Shown here piece by piece: positions 1-12,700 of a stretch of DNA of 64,000 nt (the stretch's first letter is position 1; every line of letters starts with the position of its first letter). The position numbers were made by a program, and so were the translations under genes. The stretch comes from Hymenopus coronatus (taxonomy: Eukaryota; Arthropoda; Insecta; Mantodea; Hymenopodidae). The DNA lies in contig CM060891.1 of the NCBI GenBank assembly GCA_030762935.1, positions 443,501-507,500 on the forward strand, given 5' to 3'. Under the pieces are notes generated by a model, which was given only the letters and a program-made list of their open reading frames with translations, was not told where the DNA came from and made no database searches.

Positions 1-1830
1 ACTGCTAATGGACTAACTTCCACAAGGAACAAATATGAACAGCAGAGTGTATTGTGGCACTAACATAATAATGAGCAGATGATCTCCATATTCTGAGACA
101 CTTGGGGGCTTTCTGGTAATGCTCTGATTTCCACAAGGAAAACTATCAACAGCAGGGTGTGTTGTGGCACTCTTACATAACAATGAGCAGATGATCTGCA
201 TTTTCTGAGACAATTGGAGCTTTCTGGTAATGGTCTGACTTCCACAAGGAACAACTATCAACAGCAGGGTGTATTTTGATACTCTTACATAACTTAGAGC
301 TGAAGATCTCCATACTTTGAGACACATGTAACAAAATGCTAATGGACTAACTTACACAAGGAGGACCATCAATAGCAGGGTGTATTGTGATACTCTTACA
401 TAACTTATAGCTGAAGATCTCCATATTTTGAGACCCTTGTGGCAAACTGCTAATGGACTAACTTCCACAAGTAATAACTATCAACAGCAGGGTGTATTGT
501 GGCTCTCTTACATAACTTAGAGCTGAAGATATTTTGAGACAGGTGTGGCAAACTGCTAATGGACTAACTTCCAGAAGGAATGACTATCAATAGCAGGGTG
601 TATTGTGCTACTCTTACATAACTTATAGCTGAAGATCTCCATATTTTGAGACCCTTGTGGCAAACTGCTAATGGACTAACTTCCACAAGTAATAACTATC
701 AGCAGCAGGGTGTATTGTGGCTCTCTTACATAACTTAGAGCTGAAGATCTCCATATTTTGAGACACATGTAACAAAATGCTAATGGACTAACTTACACAA
801 GGAGCGACCATCAATAGCAGGGTATATTGTGATACTCTTACATAACTTATAGCTGAAGATCTCCATATTTTGAGACCCTAGTGGCAAACTGCTAATGGAC
901 TAACTTCCATAAGTAATAACTATCAACAGCAGGGTGTATTGTGGCTCTCTTACATAACTTAGAGCTGAAGATATTTTGAGACAGGTGTGGCAAACTGCTA
1001 ATGGACTAACTTCCAGAAGGAATGACTATCAATAGCAGGGTATATTGTGGCACTCTTACATAACTTAGAGCTGAAGATCTCCATATTTTGAGACACTTGT
1101 GGCAAACTGCTAACGGACTAACTTCCACAAGTAATGACTATCAACAGCAGGGTGCATTGTGGCACTCTTACATAACAGAGCAGATGACCTCCATATTTTG
1201 AGACTCTTGTGGCACACTGCTAATGGTCTAACTTCCACACGTAATGACTATCAACAGCAGGGTATATAGTGGCACTCTTACATAACAGAGCAGAGGATCT
1301 CCATATTTTGAGACACTTGTAGCATACTGCTAATGGACTAACTTCCACAAGTAATGACTATCAACAGCAGGGTGCATTGTGGCACTCTTACATAACAGAG
1401 CAGATGACCTCCATATTTTGAGACTCTTGTGGCACACTGCTAATGGTCTAACTTCCACACGTAATGACTATCAACAGCAGGGTATATAGTGGCACTCTTA
1501 CATAACAGAGCAGAGGATCTCCATATTTTGAGACACTTGTGGCATACTGCTAATGGACTAACTTCCACAAGTAATGACTATCAACAGCAGGGTGTATAGT
1601 GGCACTCTTACATAACAGAGCAGAGGATCTCCATATTTTGAGACACTTGTGGCATACTGCTAATGGACTAACTTCCACACGTAATGACTATCAACAGCAG
1701 GGTGTATTGTGGCACTCTTACATAACAGAGCAGATTATCTCCATACTTTGAGACACTTGTGGCACACTGCTAATGGTCTAACTTCCACACGTAATGACTA
1801 TCAACAGCAGCGTGTATTGTGATACTCTTA
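1..1830. repeat. Tandem satellite, unit about 106-114 bp
   Basis: About 16 head-to-tail units share the core gctaatggactaacttccac, with phase points near 5, 117, 229, 337, 449, 555 and 669. The array enters from the left edge of the window and ends near 1830. The variant gtaacaaaatgctaatgg recurs about 441 bp apart (near 330 and 771), so four-unit blocks were duplicated as higher-order units. Another block of two units recurs between about 1100 and 1550. Short open frames inside it are by-products of the repetition. Confidence 0.95.
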
Positions 1831-1836
1831 CATGAC

Positions 1837-2118
1837 TTAGAAGCAGGATACAGCAATAGAGATGGAGAATGTGATCCAAAGGATTCGTTCTTGAGCATAA
1901 TAATGTGTGTCTTGCACTTCAGAAAAGTTGACCTCACTGGGGTTCAATGTTATGTTGCAGCCACCATATTCACCTGATGTCACTGCAAGGTTAAAGTTTT
2001 GTGGAGGAAGTTCAAGTATTTGTTCAAGAATGGTTCCATGATGGAATATTGACATTGACAGGAAGGTAGCAGCAGTGGGGAGCGTACTGAGAAACCCACA
2101 TACATGAATTTTGCTCAA
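1837..2118 (-). other. Unrecognised open frame, possible coding relic
   Basis: A minus-strand frame of 93 codons lies just right of the satellite. It opens with TTG, and its first ATG is about 22 codons in. The inner part (for example PPQNFNLAVTSGEYGGC) has a mixed, protein-like composition rather than the low-complexity look of nearby AT-rich shadows. I do not recognise a family, and I see no clear splice sites or catalytic motif. It could be the tail of a decayed transposon protein or an exon. It could also be chance. Confidence 0.25.
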
Positions 2119-2439
2119 TAATAAATAACATATAAGATACTACTAGTGCAAATAATTTCCTAATGTCTATTCTAGTTTGAGATGATCCTTTGTTACCTAT
2201 AACTGCTTCATTACTGCATTTAACTTTATGTTAGAATGAAAGGAGTTTTTGCCTTGCATGTGTCCCCAAACTGTTGTTCTTGATAGACTTTCCTGTTGGT
2301 TTATGAAGCAACATTTCACAGGCTCTTGAGTGTAAACAAATGAAAACATTCAAAACAGGACTAGAGATACTCATTTAACATGCTGTATTAACTGAGTTGT
2401 GAATGAAGTTATTTAATCATCTTTTTCATTTTCACTGGG

Positions 2440-3290
2440 CTTTGACTTAGTCAAGTGTTGCTGCCAACTGGAAACAAATCCAGATTCATCGCTGGTATCA
2501 GTGTCTGAACAAGCCGTGCGAATGTGGTATGAACAGCAAGAACATTTTGTAGGATGACAGTTCGGCGATTTACAAATTGGGTGGTCTGGAACAGTGGCAG
2601 AAGATTTTGATGGCGCAGAGGAAGCTTGAGATGGTTAAGTGCAGATGGCCGAGGAATCAGTCTTGATACCAATAGTTACGTGGGAACAAGGACCAGCGAT
2701 CTTCTGAATTATAGCTTCCTGTTTCTGCACTGGCTGGCAGACACCAGCAAAATATTTCAAGGGAATGGTCAGGTGAAGTTCAAGATAATGTTTCTGTGCT
2801 ACTTGAAAAGTTAAATTGTCCTTGATTCTTATCTTCTGGATCATGTTCTCCTCGAGGATACAGGAACACTACTTAGAATTGGATGTTAGTGCTTCTCCAC
2901 AGTTGACACAGGTGGGGCCTTGAGAGCATACAGAGGCATCATGAGCTTTTCGCCAACATTCATACAACAATGATGTTACGTATGTCTGAACTTCTGGCAA
3001 TGGAATCTTCCCTTCCAGAACTGTCGGTGTCAGCATGCCATTCGGGGGATATAAGAAAAATACACCTAAATCTTCCGGCCTGGAGCACTTGCTTTAGGCC
3101 CGATGTCAACAAGTACCTCAGAGGAATTACCCTCCAACTACCACTATTGGCCAAAATACAATTTGACATTGAAGGCAGGCCTGGCTTTATACCACTACCA
3201 CTGGAATACCTGCCACGCTGCCTCAGGGTGTGGTTTATTACATCTGGTCCACAACATTGGTAACCCAGCTACTCACGGGCACCCACAGCA
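2440..3290 (-). pseudogene. Degraded LINE ORF1 (gag-like, zinc-knuckle) relic
   Basis: Minus-strand fragments in shifting frames resemble the nucleic-acid-binding ORF1 protein of jockey/I-type LINEs. A knuckle-like stretch near 2860-2960 contains SQGPTCVNCGE. It is followed by a cysteine-containing linker and EENMIQKIRIKDNLTFQVA, the spacing expected after the last CCHC knuckle of such proteins. A cysteine-rich stretch (PICKSPNCHPTKCSCC) follows near 2500-2580. Several stops and frameshifts separate the pieces, so it is dead. No reverse transcriptase follows on this strand, so either the element was 5'-derived or its second ORF was lost, perhaps when the neighbouring satellite expanded. The assignment to a LINE is by motif resemblance only. 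Confidence 0.55.
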
Positions 3291-3690
3291 TTGACACCCA
3301 TGTGAAATAAGATGGCTCGGAATGCAAGGAGTAGTAGGTAGAGTCCACTCAGTGTTCACATCTGAGACTTCAAGAGCACCTGCATCGAAACAATGTGACA
3401 GGAAAAATGCAGATAGTAAAAATACCTGCTTGTGAGACAGAAGTTCATAAATCTAAGAACTTCATAAACCTAGAATAAGAAGACCCTATCATTATATAGA
3501 ACAAAAGAAAATTCATATAAAGAGGAGTGTCATATGGCTATGACATATAGGGATGAGCAGATAATGATGATGGCACACAACCCCAAATTCATACAGAGGA
3601 GCCCTTGGGGGGGGGGTGAAAGTTATATGAGATTTATAAAGATCTCTGCTAAGAAATGAAGACTTATGTAGGGGTGCCTTCAACTCAGAT
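3290..3690. other. Non-coding spacer with degenerate satellite edge
   Basis: No gene is visible. A G run sits near 3605-3615. The stretch from about 3610 to 3690 carries diverged pieces of the neighbouring satellite (gttatatgagatttataaag), marking its eroded left edge. Confidence 0.6.
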
Positions 3691-6600
3691 CTTGGGGAGT
3701 GTTATATGAGGTTTATAAAGACAGCTAAATAGAGATATAATCTATCATAGCATACCACATCAATAAAGATCATGGGGAGTGTTATATGAGGTTTATAAAG
3801 ACAGCTAAATAGAGATATAGTCTATCATAGCATACCACATCAATAAAGATCATGCGGAGTGTTATATGAGGTTTATAAAGACAGCCAAATAGAGATATAG
3901 TCTATCACAGCATACCATATCAATAATGATCATGGGAAGCGTTATATGAGGTTTATAAAGAGAGATATAGTCTATCATAGCATACCACATCAATAAAGAT
4001 CATGGGGAGTGTTATATGAGGTTTATAAAGACAGCTAAATAGAGATATAGTCTATCATAGCATACTGTATCAATAATGATCATGGGAAGCGTTATATGAG
4101 GTTTATAAAGAGAGATATAGTCTATCATGGACGACCATATCAATAATGATCATTGGAAGTGTTATATGAAGTTTATAAAGCCAGCCAAATAGAGATATAG
4201 TCCATTATAGCATACCACATCAATAAAGATCATGGGGAGTGTTATATGAGGTTTATAAAGACAGCTAAATAGAGATATAGTCTACCATAGCATACCATAT
4301 CAATAAAGATCATGGGAAGCGTTATATGAGGTTTATAAAGAGAGATATAGTCTATCATGGCATACCATATTAATAATGATCATGGGAAGTGTTATATGAG
4401 GTTTATAAAGAGAGATATAGTCTATCATGGCAGACCATATCAATAAAGATCATGTGGAGTGTTATATGAGGTTTATCAAGACAGCTAAATAGAGATATAG
4501 TCTACCATAGCATACCATATCAATAATGATCATGGGAAGTGTTATATGAGGTTTATAAAGAGAGATATAATCTATCATGGCAGATCATATCAATAATGAT
4601 CATGGGGAGTGTTATATGAGGTTTATAAAGAGAGATATAGTCTATCATGGCAGACCATATCAATAATGAACATGGGAAGTGTTATATGAAGTTTATAAGG
4701 CCAGTCAAATAGAGATATAGTCCATTATAGCACACCACATCAATAAAGATCATGGGGAGTGTTATATGAGGTTTATAAAGAGAAATATAGTCTATCATGG
4801 CAGACCATATCAATAAAGATCATGGGGAGTGTTATATGAGGTTTATAAAGACATCTAACTAGAGATATAGTATACCATAGCATACCATATCAATAATGAT
4901 CATGGAGAGTGTTATATGATGTTTATAAAGAGAGATATAGTCTACCATAGCATACCATATCAATAAAGAACATGGAGAGTGTTATATGAGGTTTATAAAG
5001 ACAGCTAAATACAGATATAGTCTATCATAGCATACCATATCAGTAATGATCATGAAGAGTGTTATATGAGGTTTATAAAGAGAGATATAGTCTACCATAG
5101 CATACCATATCAATAATGATTATGGAGTGTGTTATATGAGGTTTATAAAGACAGCTAAATAGAGATATAGTCTATCAAAGCATACCATATCAATAAAGAT
5201 CATGGAGAGTGTTATATGAGGTTTATAAAAAGAGATATAGTCTATCATAGCATACCACATCAATAAAGATCATGGGGAGTGTTATATGAGGATTATAAAG
5301 ACAGCTAAATACAGATATAGTCTAGCATAGCATACTACATCAATAATGATCATGGGAAGCGTTATATGAGGTTTATAAAGAGAGATATAGTCTATCATGG
5401 CAGACCATATCAATAATGATCATGGAGAGTGTTATATGAGGTTTATAAAGAGAGATATAGTCTATCATGGCAGACCATATCAATAATGATCATGGGGAGT
5501 GTTATATGAGGTTTATAAAGAGAGATATAGTCTATCATGGCAGACCATATCAATAATGATCATGGGAAGTGTTATATGAAGTTTATAAAGCCAGTCAAAT
5601 AGAGATATAGTCCATTATAGCATACCACATCAATAAAGATCATGGGGAGTGTTATATGAGGTTTATAAAGAGAAATATAGACTATCATGGCAGACCATTT
5701 CAATAATGATCATGGAGAGTGTTATATGAGGTTTATAAAGAGAGATATAGTCTATCATGGCAGACCATATCAATAATGATCATGGGGAGTGTTATATGAG
5801 GTTTATAAAGAGAGATATAGTCTATCATGGCAGACCATATCAATAATGATCATGGGAAGTGTTATATGAAGTTTATAAAGCCAGTCAAATAGAGATATAG
5901 TCCATTATAGCATACCACATCAATAAAGATCATGGGGAGTGTTATATGAGGTTTATAAAGACATCTAACTAGAGATATAGTCTACCATAGCATACCATAT
6001 CAATAATGATCATGGAGAGTGGTATATGAGGTTTATAAAGAGAGATATAGTCTACCATAGCATACCATATCAACAAAGATCATGGAGAGTGTTATATGAG
6101 GTTTATAAAGACAGCTAAATACAGATATAGTCTATCATAGCATACCATATCAGTAATGATCATGAAGAGTGTTATATGAGGTTTATAAAAAGAGATATAG
6201 TCTACCATAGCATACCATATCAATAATGATTATGGAGTGTGTTATATGAGGTTTATAAAGAGAGATATAGTCTACCATAGCATACCATATCAATAATGAT
6301 TATGGAGTGTGTTATATGAGGTTTATAAAGACAGCTAAATACAGATATAGTCTACCATAGCATACCACATCAATAAAGATCATGGAGAGTGTTATATGAG
6401 GTTTATAAAGACAGCTAAATACAGATATAGTCTATCATAGCATACCATATCAGTAATGATCATGAAGAGTGTTATATGAGGTTTATAAAGAGAGATATAG
6501 TCTACCATAGCATACCATATCAATAATGATTATGGAGTGTGTTATATGAGGTTTATAAAGACAGCTAAATAGAGATATAGTCTATCAAAGCATACCATAT

Positions 6601-9245
6601 CAATAAAGATCATGGAGAGTGTTATATGAGGTTTATAAAGAGAGATATAGTCTATCATAGCATACCACATCAATAAAGATCATGGGGAGTGTTATATGAG
6701 GATTATAAAGACAGCTAAATACAGATATAGTCTAGCATAGCATACTACATCAATAATGATCATGGGAAGCGTTATATGAGTTTTATAAAGAGAGATATAG
6801 TCCATCATGGCAGACCATATCAATAATGATCATGGAGAGTGTTATATGAGGTTTATAAAGAGAGATATAGTCTATCATGGCAGACCATATCAATAATGAT
6901 CATGGGGAGTGTTATATGTGGTTTATAAAGAGAGATATAGTTTATCATGGCAGACCATATCAATAATGATCATGGGGAGTGTTATATGAGGTTTAGAAAG
7001 ACAGCTAAATAGAGATATAGTCTATCAGAGCACACCATATCAATAAAGACCATGGGGAGTGTTATATGAGGTTTATAAAGACAGCTAAATAGAGATATAA
7101 TCTCATAGCATTCCATATCAATAAAGATCATGGGGAGTGTTATATGAGGTTTATAAAGACAGCTAAATAGAGATATAGTCTACCATAGCATACCATATCA
7201 ATAAAGATCATGGGAAATGTTATATGAGGTTTATAAAGAGAGATATAGTCTATCCTGGCATACCATATTAATAATGATCATGGGAAGTGTTATATGAGGT
7301 TTATAAAGAGAGATATAGTCTATCATGGCAGACCATATCAATAAAGATCATGGGGAGTGTTATATGAGGTTTATCAAGACAGCTAAATAGAGATATAGTC
7401 TACCATAGCATACCATATCAATAATGATCATGGGAAGTGTTATATGAGGTTTATAAACACAGCTAAATAGAGATATAGTCTATCATAGCATACCATATCA
7501 ATAATGATCATGGGATGTGTTATATGAGGTTTATAAAGAGAGATATAATCTATCATGGCAGACCATATCAATAATGATCATGGGGAGTGTTATATGAGGT
7601 TTATAAAGAGAGATATAGTCTATCATGGCAGACCATATCAATAATAATCATGGGAACTGTTATATGAAGTTTATAAAGCCAGTCAAATAGAGATATAGTC
7701 CATTATAGCATACCACATCAATAAAGATCAAGGGGAGTGTTATATGAGGTTTATAAAGAGAAATATAGTCTATCATGGCAGACCATATCAATAAAGATCA
7801 TGGGGAGTGTTATATGAGGTTTATAAAGATATCTAACTAGAGATATAGTCTACCATAGCATACCATATCAATAAAGATCATGGAGAGTGTTATATGAGGT
7901 TTATAAAGACAGCTAAATACAGATATAGTCCATCATAGCATACCATATCAAAAATGATCATGGAGAGTGTTATATGAGGTTTATAAAGAGAGATATAGTC
8001 TACCATAGCATACCACATCAATAATGATTATGGAGAGTGTTATATGAGGTTTATAAAGACAGCTAAATAGAGATATAGTCTATCGTAGCATACCATATCA
8101 ATAAAGATCATGGAGAGTGTTATATGAGGTTTATAAAGAGGGATATAATCTATCATAGCATACCATATCAATAAAGATCATGGAGAGTGTTATATGAGGT
8201 TTATAAAGAGAGATATAGTCTATCATAGCATACCACATCAATAAAGATCATGGAGAGTGTTATATGAGGTTTATAAAGACAGCTAAATACAGATATAGTC
8301 TATCATAGCATACCACATCAATAAAGATCATGGGGAGTGTTATATGAGGTTTATAAAGAGAGATATAGTCTATCATAGCATACCACATCAATAAAGATCA
8401 TGGGGAGTGTTATATGAGGTTTATAAAGACAGCTAAATAGAGATATAGTCTAGCATAGCATACCACATCAATAATGATCATGGGAAGCGTTATATGAAGT
8501 TTATAAAGAGAGATATAGTCTATCACGGCAGACCATATCAATAATGATCATGGAGTGTTATATGACGTTTATAAAGAGAGATATAGTCTATCATGGCAGA
8601 CCATATCAATAATGATCATGGGGAGTGTTATATGAGGTTTATAAAGACAGCTAAATAGAGATATAGTCTATCAGAGCACACCATACCAATAAAGACCATG
8701 GGGAGTGTTATATGAGATTTATAAAGACAGCTAAATAGAGATATAATCTCATAGCATACCATATCAATAAAGAAGATGGGGAGTGTTATATGAGGTTTAT
8801 AAAGACAGCTAAATAGAGATATAATCTCATAGCATACCATATCAATAAAGATCATGGGGAGTGTTATATGAGGTTTATAAAGACAGCTAAATAGAGATAC
8901 AATCTCATAGCATACCATATCAATAAATATCATGGGGAGTGTTATATGAGGTTTATAAAGAGAGATATAGTCTATCATGGCAGACCATATCAATAAAGAA
9001 GATGGGGAGTGTTATATGAGGTTTATAAAGAGAGATGTTGTCTATCATGGCAGACCATATCAATAAAGAAGATGGGAAGTGTTATATGAGGTGTATAAAG
9101 AGAGATGTAGTCCATCATGGCAGACCATATCAATAAAGAAGATGGGAAGTATTATATGAGGTTTATAAAAAGAGATGTAGTTTATCATGTCAGACCATAT
9201 CAATAAAGATCATGGGAAATGTTATATGAGGTTTATAAAGACAGC
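3690..9245. repeat. Satellite array with alternating 80- and 70-bp units
   Basis: About 75 units share the core gttatatgaggtttataaag. Two length classes differ by exactly one 10-bp block (acagctaaat and variants), giving 80-bp and 70-bp units. From about 7100 some units lose 2 bp in the tctatcatag segment, giving 78 bp. Higher-order structure is present: a marked block starting near 5041 recurs at 6451 (offset 1410 bp), and the ccagtcaaat variant recurs at 5592 and 5882 (offset 290 bp, one 80 plus three 70). A minus-strand open frame at 8628-8993 is a by-product. Confidence 0.97.
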
Positions 9246-10590
9246 AGTAAAACCTAGGGCAAACCTTACCTTAGTGATTTTACTGGAAGATGGCAATCGT
9301 TTGTCTCAATCTGGAAAAAAACAGCATCACGATTTGTTATGTTAAGTAAACTTTGAAACATAAATTACTCATATTGATTATTAAATATTTAATTGAAATG
9401 TTTTATGATTTGAGACGTTTGAATAAAGTGAAAAACAGCAATACTCAAAAGCGTAACTTTGGATGAGAAAAAACCTTCATTGTTAAGTTTATCTTCTTGA
9501 TTTTCAACCAAATTTTTAATCCCTTGAATCCTTTAGCTGGAATATTTTCATAATTTGAGTGGCTTCTTAATATTGGCCACAACATTCTACTTAAAATAAG
9601 GTATTTTCACAAGTAAAATGCATGAATTTAATTTTGTGTGAAAGTTCTTTATTCCAATGTGTTTTATAATCTTGGTAAATGTTTAAAATGAAGTACAACT
9701 TAATACAGAAAATCTGGGACCTCAAACAATATATGATAAATGTAACCACTTTATTAATTCTGCATTACTTTCTTGTGAAGTGACCTTTGGCTGGTCTTTC
9801 TTGTAACAACAACATTCTACTTGAGAAAAGCAGATCGAAAGCAATGACACGTGCAGAACAGACAGGGGGGAAAGTAAATACTGCAACAAAGAGAGAAACA
9901 AGTAAGGAAGGGAGGAATGAAACAAAATGTGACATGAAACAGTATAAGAGAAGGAGAAAAAATTATTAAACCAAAATGCACAGATGTAATAACCATAAGA
10001 CAAATGGATAGATGGTAAAGGGATATACCATCAAGAAACTTGATTTGAAAAAAAATGTATAAAGCTCTAATACTAAAGAGCACAGGTTACAAAAACAACA
10101 GAACACACATATAATCATATCATTTGCTTTTGAGGCCTGTACTATACTTAATGTGCTCTATAAAAGCTTATCTACTTCCTTTTTTGCATGCAAATATAAA
10201 CAAAGACTATCAAGAATTAGGGTTAAAATGTATAAATATAATTTCATTATATGTAACTCTGATGTAATGTCAGATGATAGTTTTCTAATTATCGACATAA
10301 TAGTTACAACTAGTAATTATATAAAACTAAAATATCATTATTGTATTATGTACTTTGCATAAATGTCAACAAATTGCAATACTTATTTAGAAATATGTTA
10401 TAGTATTTACAATGCAAATATGCACAAAATTACAGTTATGTACTAGAGTGTAAAATATCAAAGCACCAGGCTTTGTGTATTTGTTAAATACTAAAAAATT
10501 CATTTGATACATTTGTGCAAGACAAAGTATACATCAGTTTAATTTGAATATAAAACACACACACACTAATAAACAATACATTATAATACT
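9246..10590. other. AT-rich non-coding stretch
   Basis: No supportable gene is seen. Small open frames occur on both strands (for example around 9720-10080), but they overlap each other and have low-complexity composition. A short (CA)n run lies at about 10555-10566. Part of the right side may be 3' untranslated sequence of the LINE that follows on the minus strand. Confidence 0.5.
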
Positions 10591-10599
10591 TATAAATAC

Positions 10600-12470
10600 A
10601 ATGATTATTAATGGTACTGTCACAGATTTGTCACTTAAATGTTCATCTACAGAGTAAAATGATTTATTGCAAAGGTAGAGAGGCCTTAAAAGCCCTGAAA
10701 TTCCCAGCATTTTCTTTGAGATTACTGGGGAGAGCATTAAATATCTTGATTGTTTCATTATATACACCTTTCTGAAATCAACGAAGATTCGCGTTGGGAC
10801 GATGAATATATCCCTTTTGTCTTGTATTAATGTTATGCATTTCCATGATTGTTATAAAACTATGTCGATTAACTGCATAGAATTTTAAAATGGATAATAT
10901 ATAAAAACACAAGGTAAGGCGAGTATGCCCAATTTTTTAAATAGTTCTTTGCATGACTGTCTGCTATAAGCATTACAGATTATTCGTATAGCTTTCTTCT
11001 GTGTCCAGAATATGCATTTACTATCCACTGAATTACCCCAGAATATTATTCCATACTCGATGATGGAGTTAAAGTAGGCAAAATACACCAATTTAAGTGT
11101 ATTGATTGAGTGAAATTTAACCAGTACATAATATGCTGAGCTAAGTTCAGGTGTGATGTAGCTAATATGTGATTTCCAGACCAAATGCTTATCTACCTGC
11201 AGGCCAAGAAATTTTACTTCATTTAGCTGTTCTAACAATGTATCATTAATTCCTATTTCTATGTGTGTTTGTGTTGAGCGAGTAGTTATAAATTTAATTG
11301 TTTTTGTTTTTTCAAGGTTTACTGAGTGTTTGTTTGCTTTGAACCAATTTGACATACAATTTAGAACATAGTTTAATTTTACTACACAGTCATTAAAATC
11401 TTTACTTGTTACTAGAACACTAGTGTCATCTGTGAATCAATAAATACTTACAATACTGTTTATGTATAATGGGAGGGCATTTATGTAAACCAAGAACAAA
11501 AGAGGCCCTAAGATTGATCCCTGGGGAACAACCATGTTTTACTGATTTCCATTCTCAGGCACTATTTTGATACCCATTGGAGCTATTAATTTCGACCCTT
11601 TGTTTTCTCTTCTCTAGGTATGAAATGAACCAATCTAATATGTTATTCTTTATTCCATAGAAATGTTATTTTGCTATCAGAATCTCATGGGTCAAAAGCC
11701 TTCGCTAGGTCACACAAGATTCCACAGACATGTTCCTTTTCATTTAACGCTGTTAACACTTTATGCGTGAGCTTGTAGGTTGCATCATCTGTCGCTACTC
11801 CTTTTCTAAAGCCAAACTGTTCTTTGCTAAGTTAGTTGTTCTTTTCCAAGTAATTATAAAGCCTATTGAACATTACTTTCTCAATTACTTTTGAGAAAAC
11901 AGACAAGGGAGATATAAGTCTATAATTTGAGATATTATCTTGTTTAACTTTTTTAAAAAGTGTTTTGACAATAGAGTACTTCATTCTGTCAAGAAATATT
12001 CCACTCTTTTGTGATTCGTTACATAAATAGCTAAGGGGAATGCATATTAGGTCAGAACATGCTTTTAGGATTTTACTTGATATTTCATCATATCCAGAGG
12101 AATTTTTGGTCTTGAGCAAATTTATTATAATTTTATTTCAAATGGTGTAGTCGTTTTTAATTTAAATTCAGGGACTCTGTTTACAAAAGAAGTTTTCAAA
12201 AACTTAATGCTGATTCTTTACATCCATAATTTATGTTTAATTTGTCTGTTATGTTTAAAAAGAAATTGTTGAAAATATCTGCGACCTTTTGAGGATCATC
12301 AATTGTTTGATTACCGGAATTCAGTGCAATTGAAGAGCTTTCTTGAGAGTCCTTACCTGTTTCTCTTTTTATTATACTCCAGATAGTTTTTATTTTACTA
12401 TCAGAATTGGATATTTCTTTATTATAATGCAATATTTTAGCACCTTTTATTAGAATTTTACAGTACTGAT
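10600..12470 (-). mobile_element. 5'-truncated, degraded jockey-type LINE (reverse transcriptase)
   Basis: Reading right to left, this is the reverse-transcriptase part of a non-LTR retrotransposon. The linker before the RT lies at 12196-12432. The RT fingers lie at 11832-12119 (SSGYDEISSKILK). Motif A is near 11690-11715 (CDLAKAFD). Motif B is near 11500-11530 (VPQGSILGPLLFLVYINAL). Motif C is at 11424-11435, where it reads FTDD rather than the usual F/YADD and has an in-frame TGA two residues upstream. Thumb and C-terminal domain lie at 10885-11355 (VKFLGLQVDKHLVWKSHI), and the tail typical of jockey polymerases lies near 10620-10790 (GVYNETIKIFNALP, then FYSVDEHLS). Multiple frameshifts and stops make it inactive. 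The 5' end stops abruptly near 12470, as expected for truncated LINE insertion. No clear target duplication was found. Confidence 0.85.
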
Positions 12471-12700
12471 TAAGTTAACAGGAGTAAGGAGCAGTGAGAC
12501 AAGTGAGGCGTACAAAATAGAGTGACAAAGCAAAGTAATAATTGTTAGATGAACTATTGGAAGAAAAGAAGTAAGACGGGAAAGAGTCACCAAACCAAAA
12601 CAACCTGTGTTTAACATCACAGATATAGTCAAGTCTGCTGTTATTTACAAATTTATACATGACAATTTTACTTTCTTTACTATAGTATGTAGCAGAAGCC
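12470..12700. other. Unassigned sequence between LINE and dispersed repeat
   Basis: Overlapping minus-strand open frames here have no recognisable motif. I see no gene. Confidence 0.4.

Noticed and set aside
13..327. 104-codon minus ORF at the left edge
   Set aside because: It lies in the 112-bp satellite and shows its period.
8628..8993. 121-codon minus ORF of repeated YKPHITLPMIFIDMVCY-type peptide
   Set aside because: It is a by-product of the 78/80-bp satellite units and has no homologues I know.
3690..9245. CRISPR-like regular array
   Set aside because: The units are contiguous and nearly identical with no unique spacers, and the genome is eukaryotic. This is satellite DNA.
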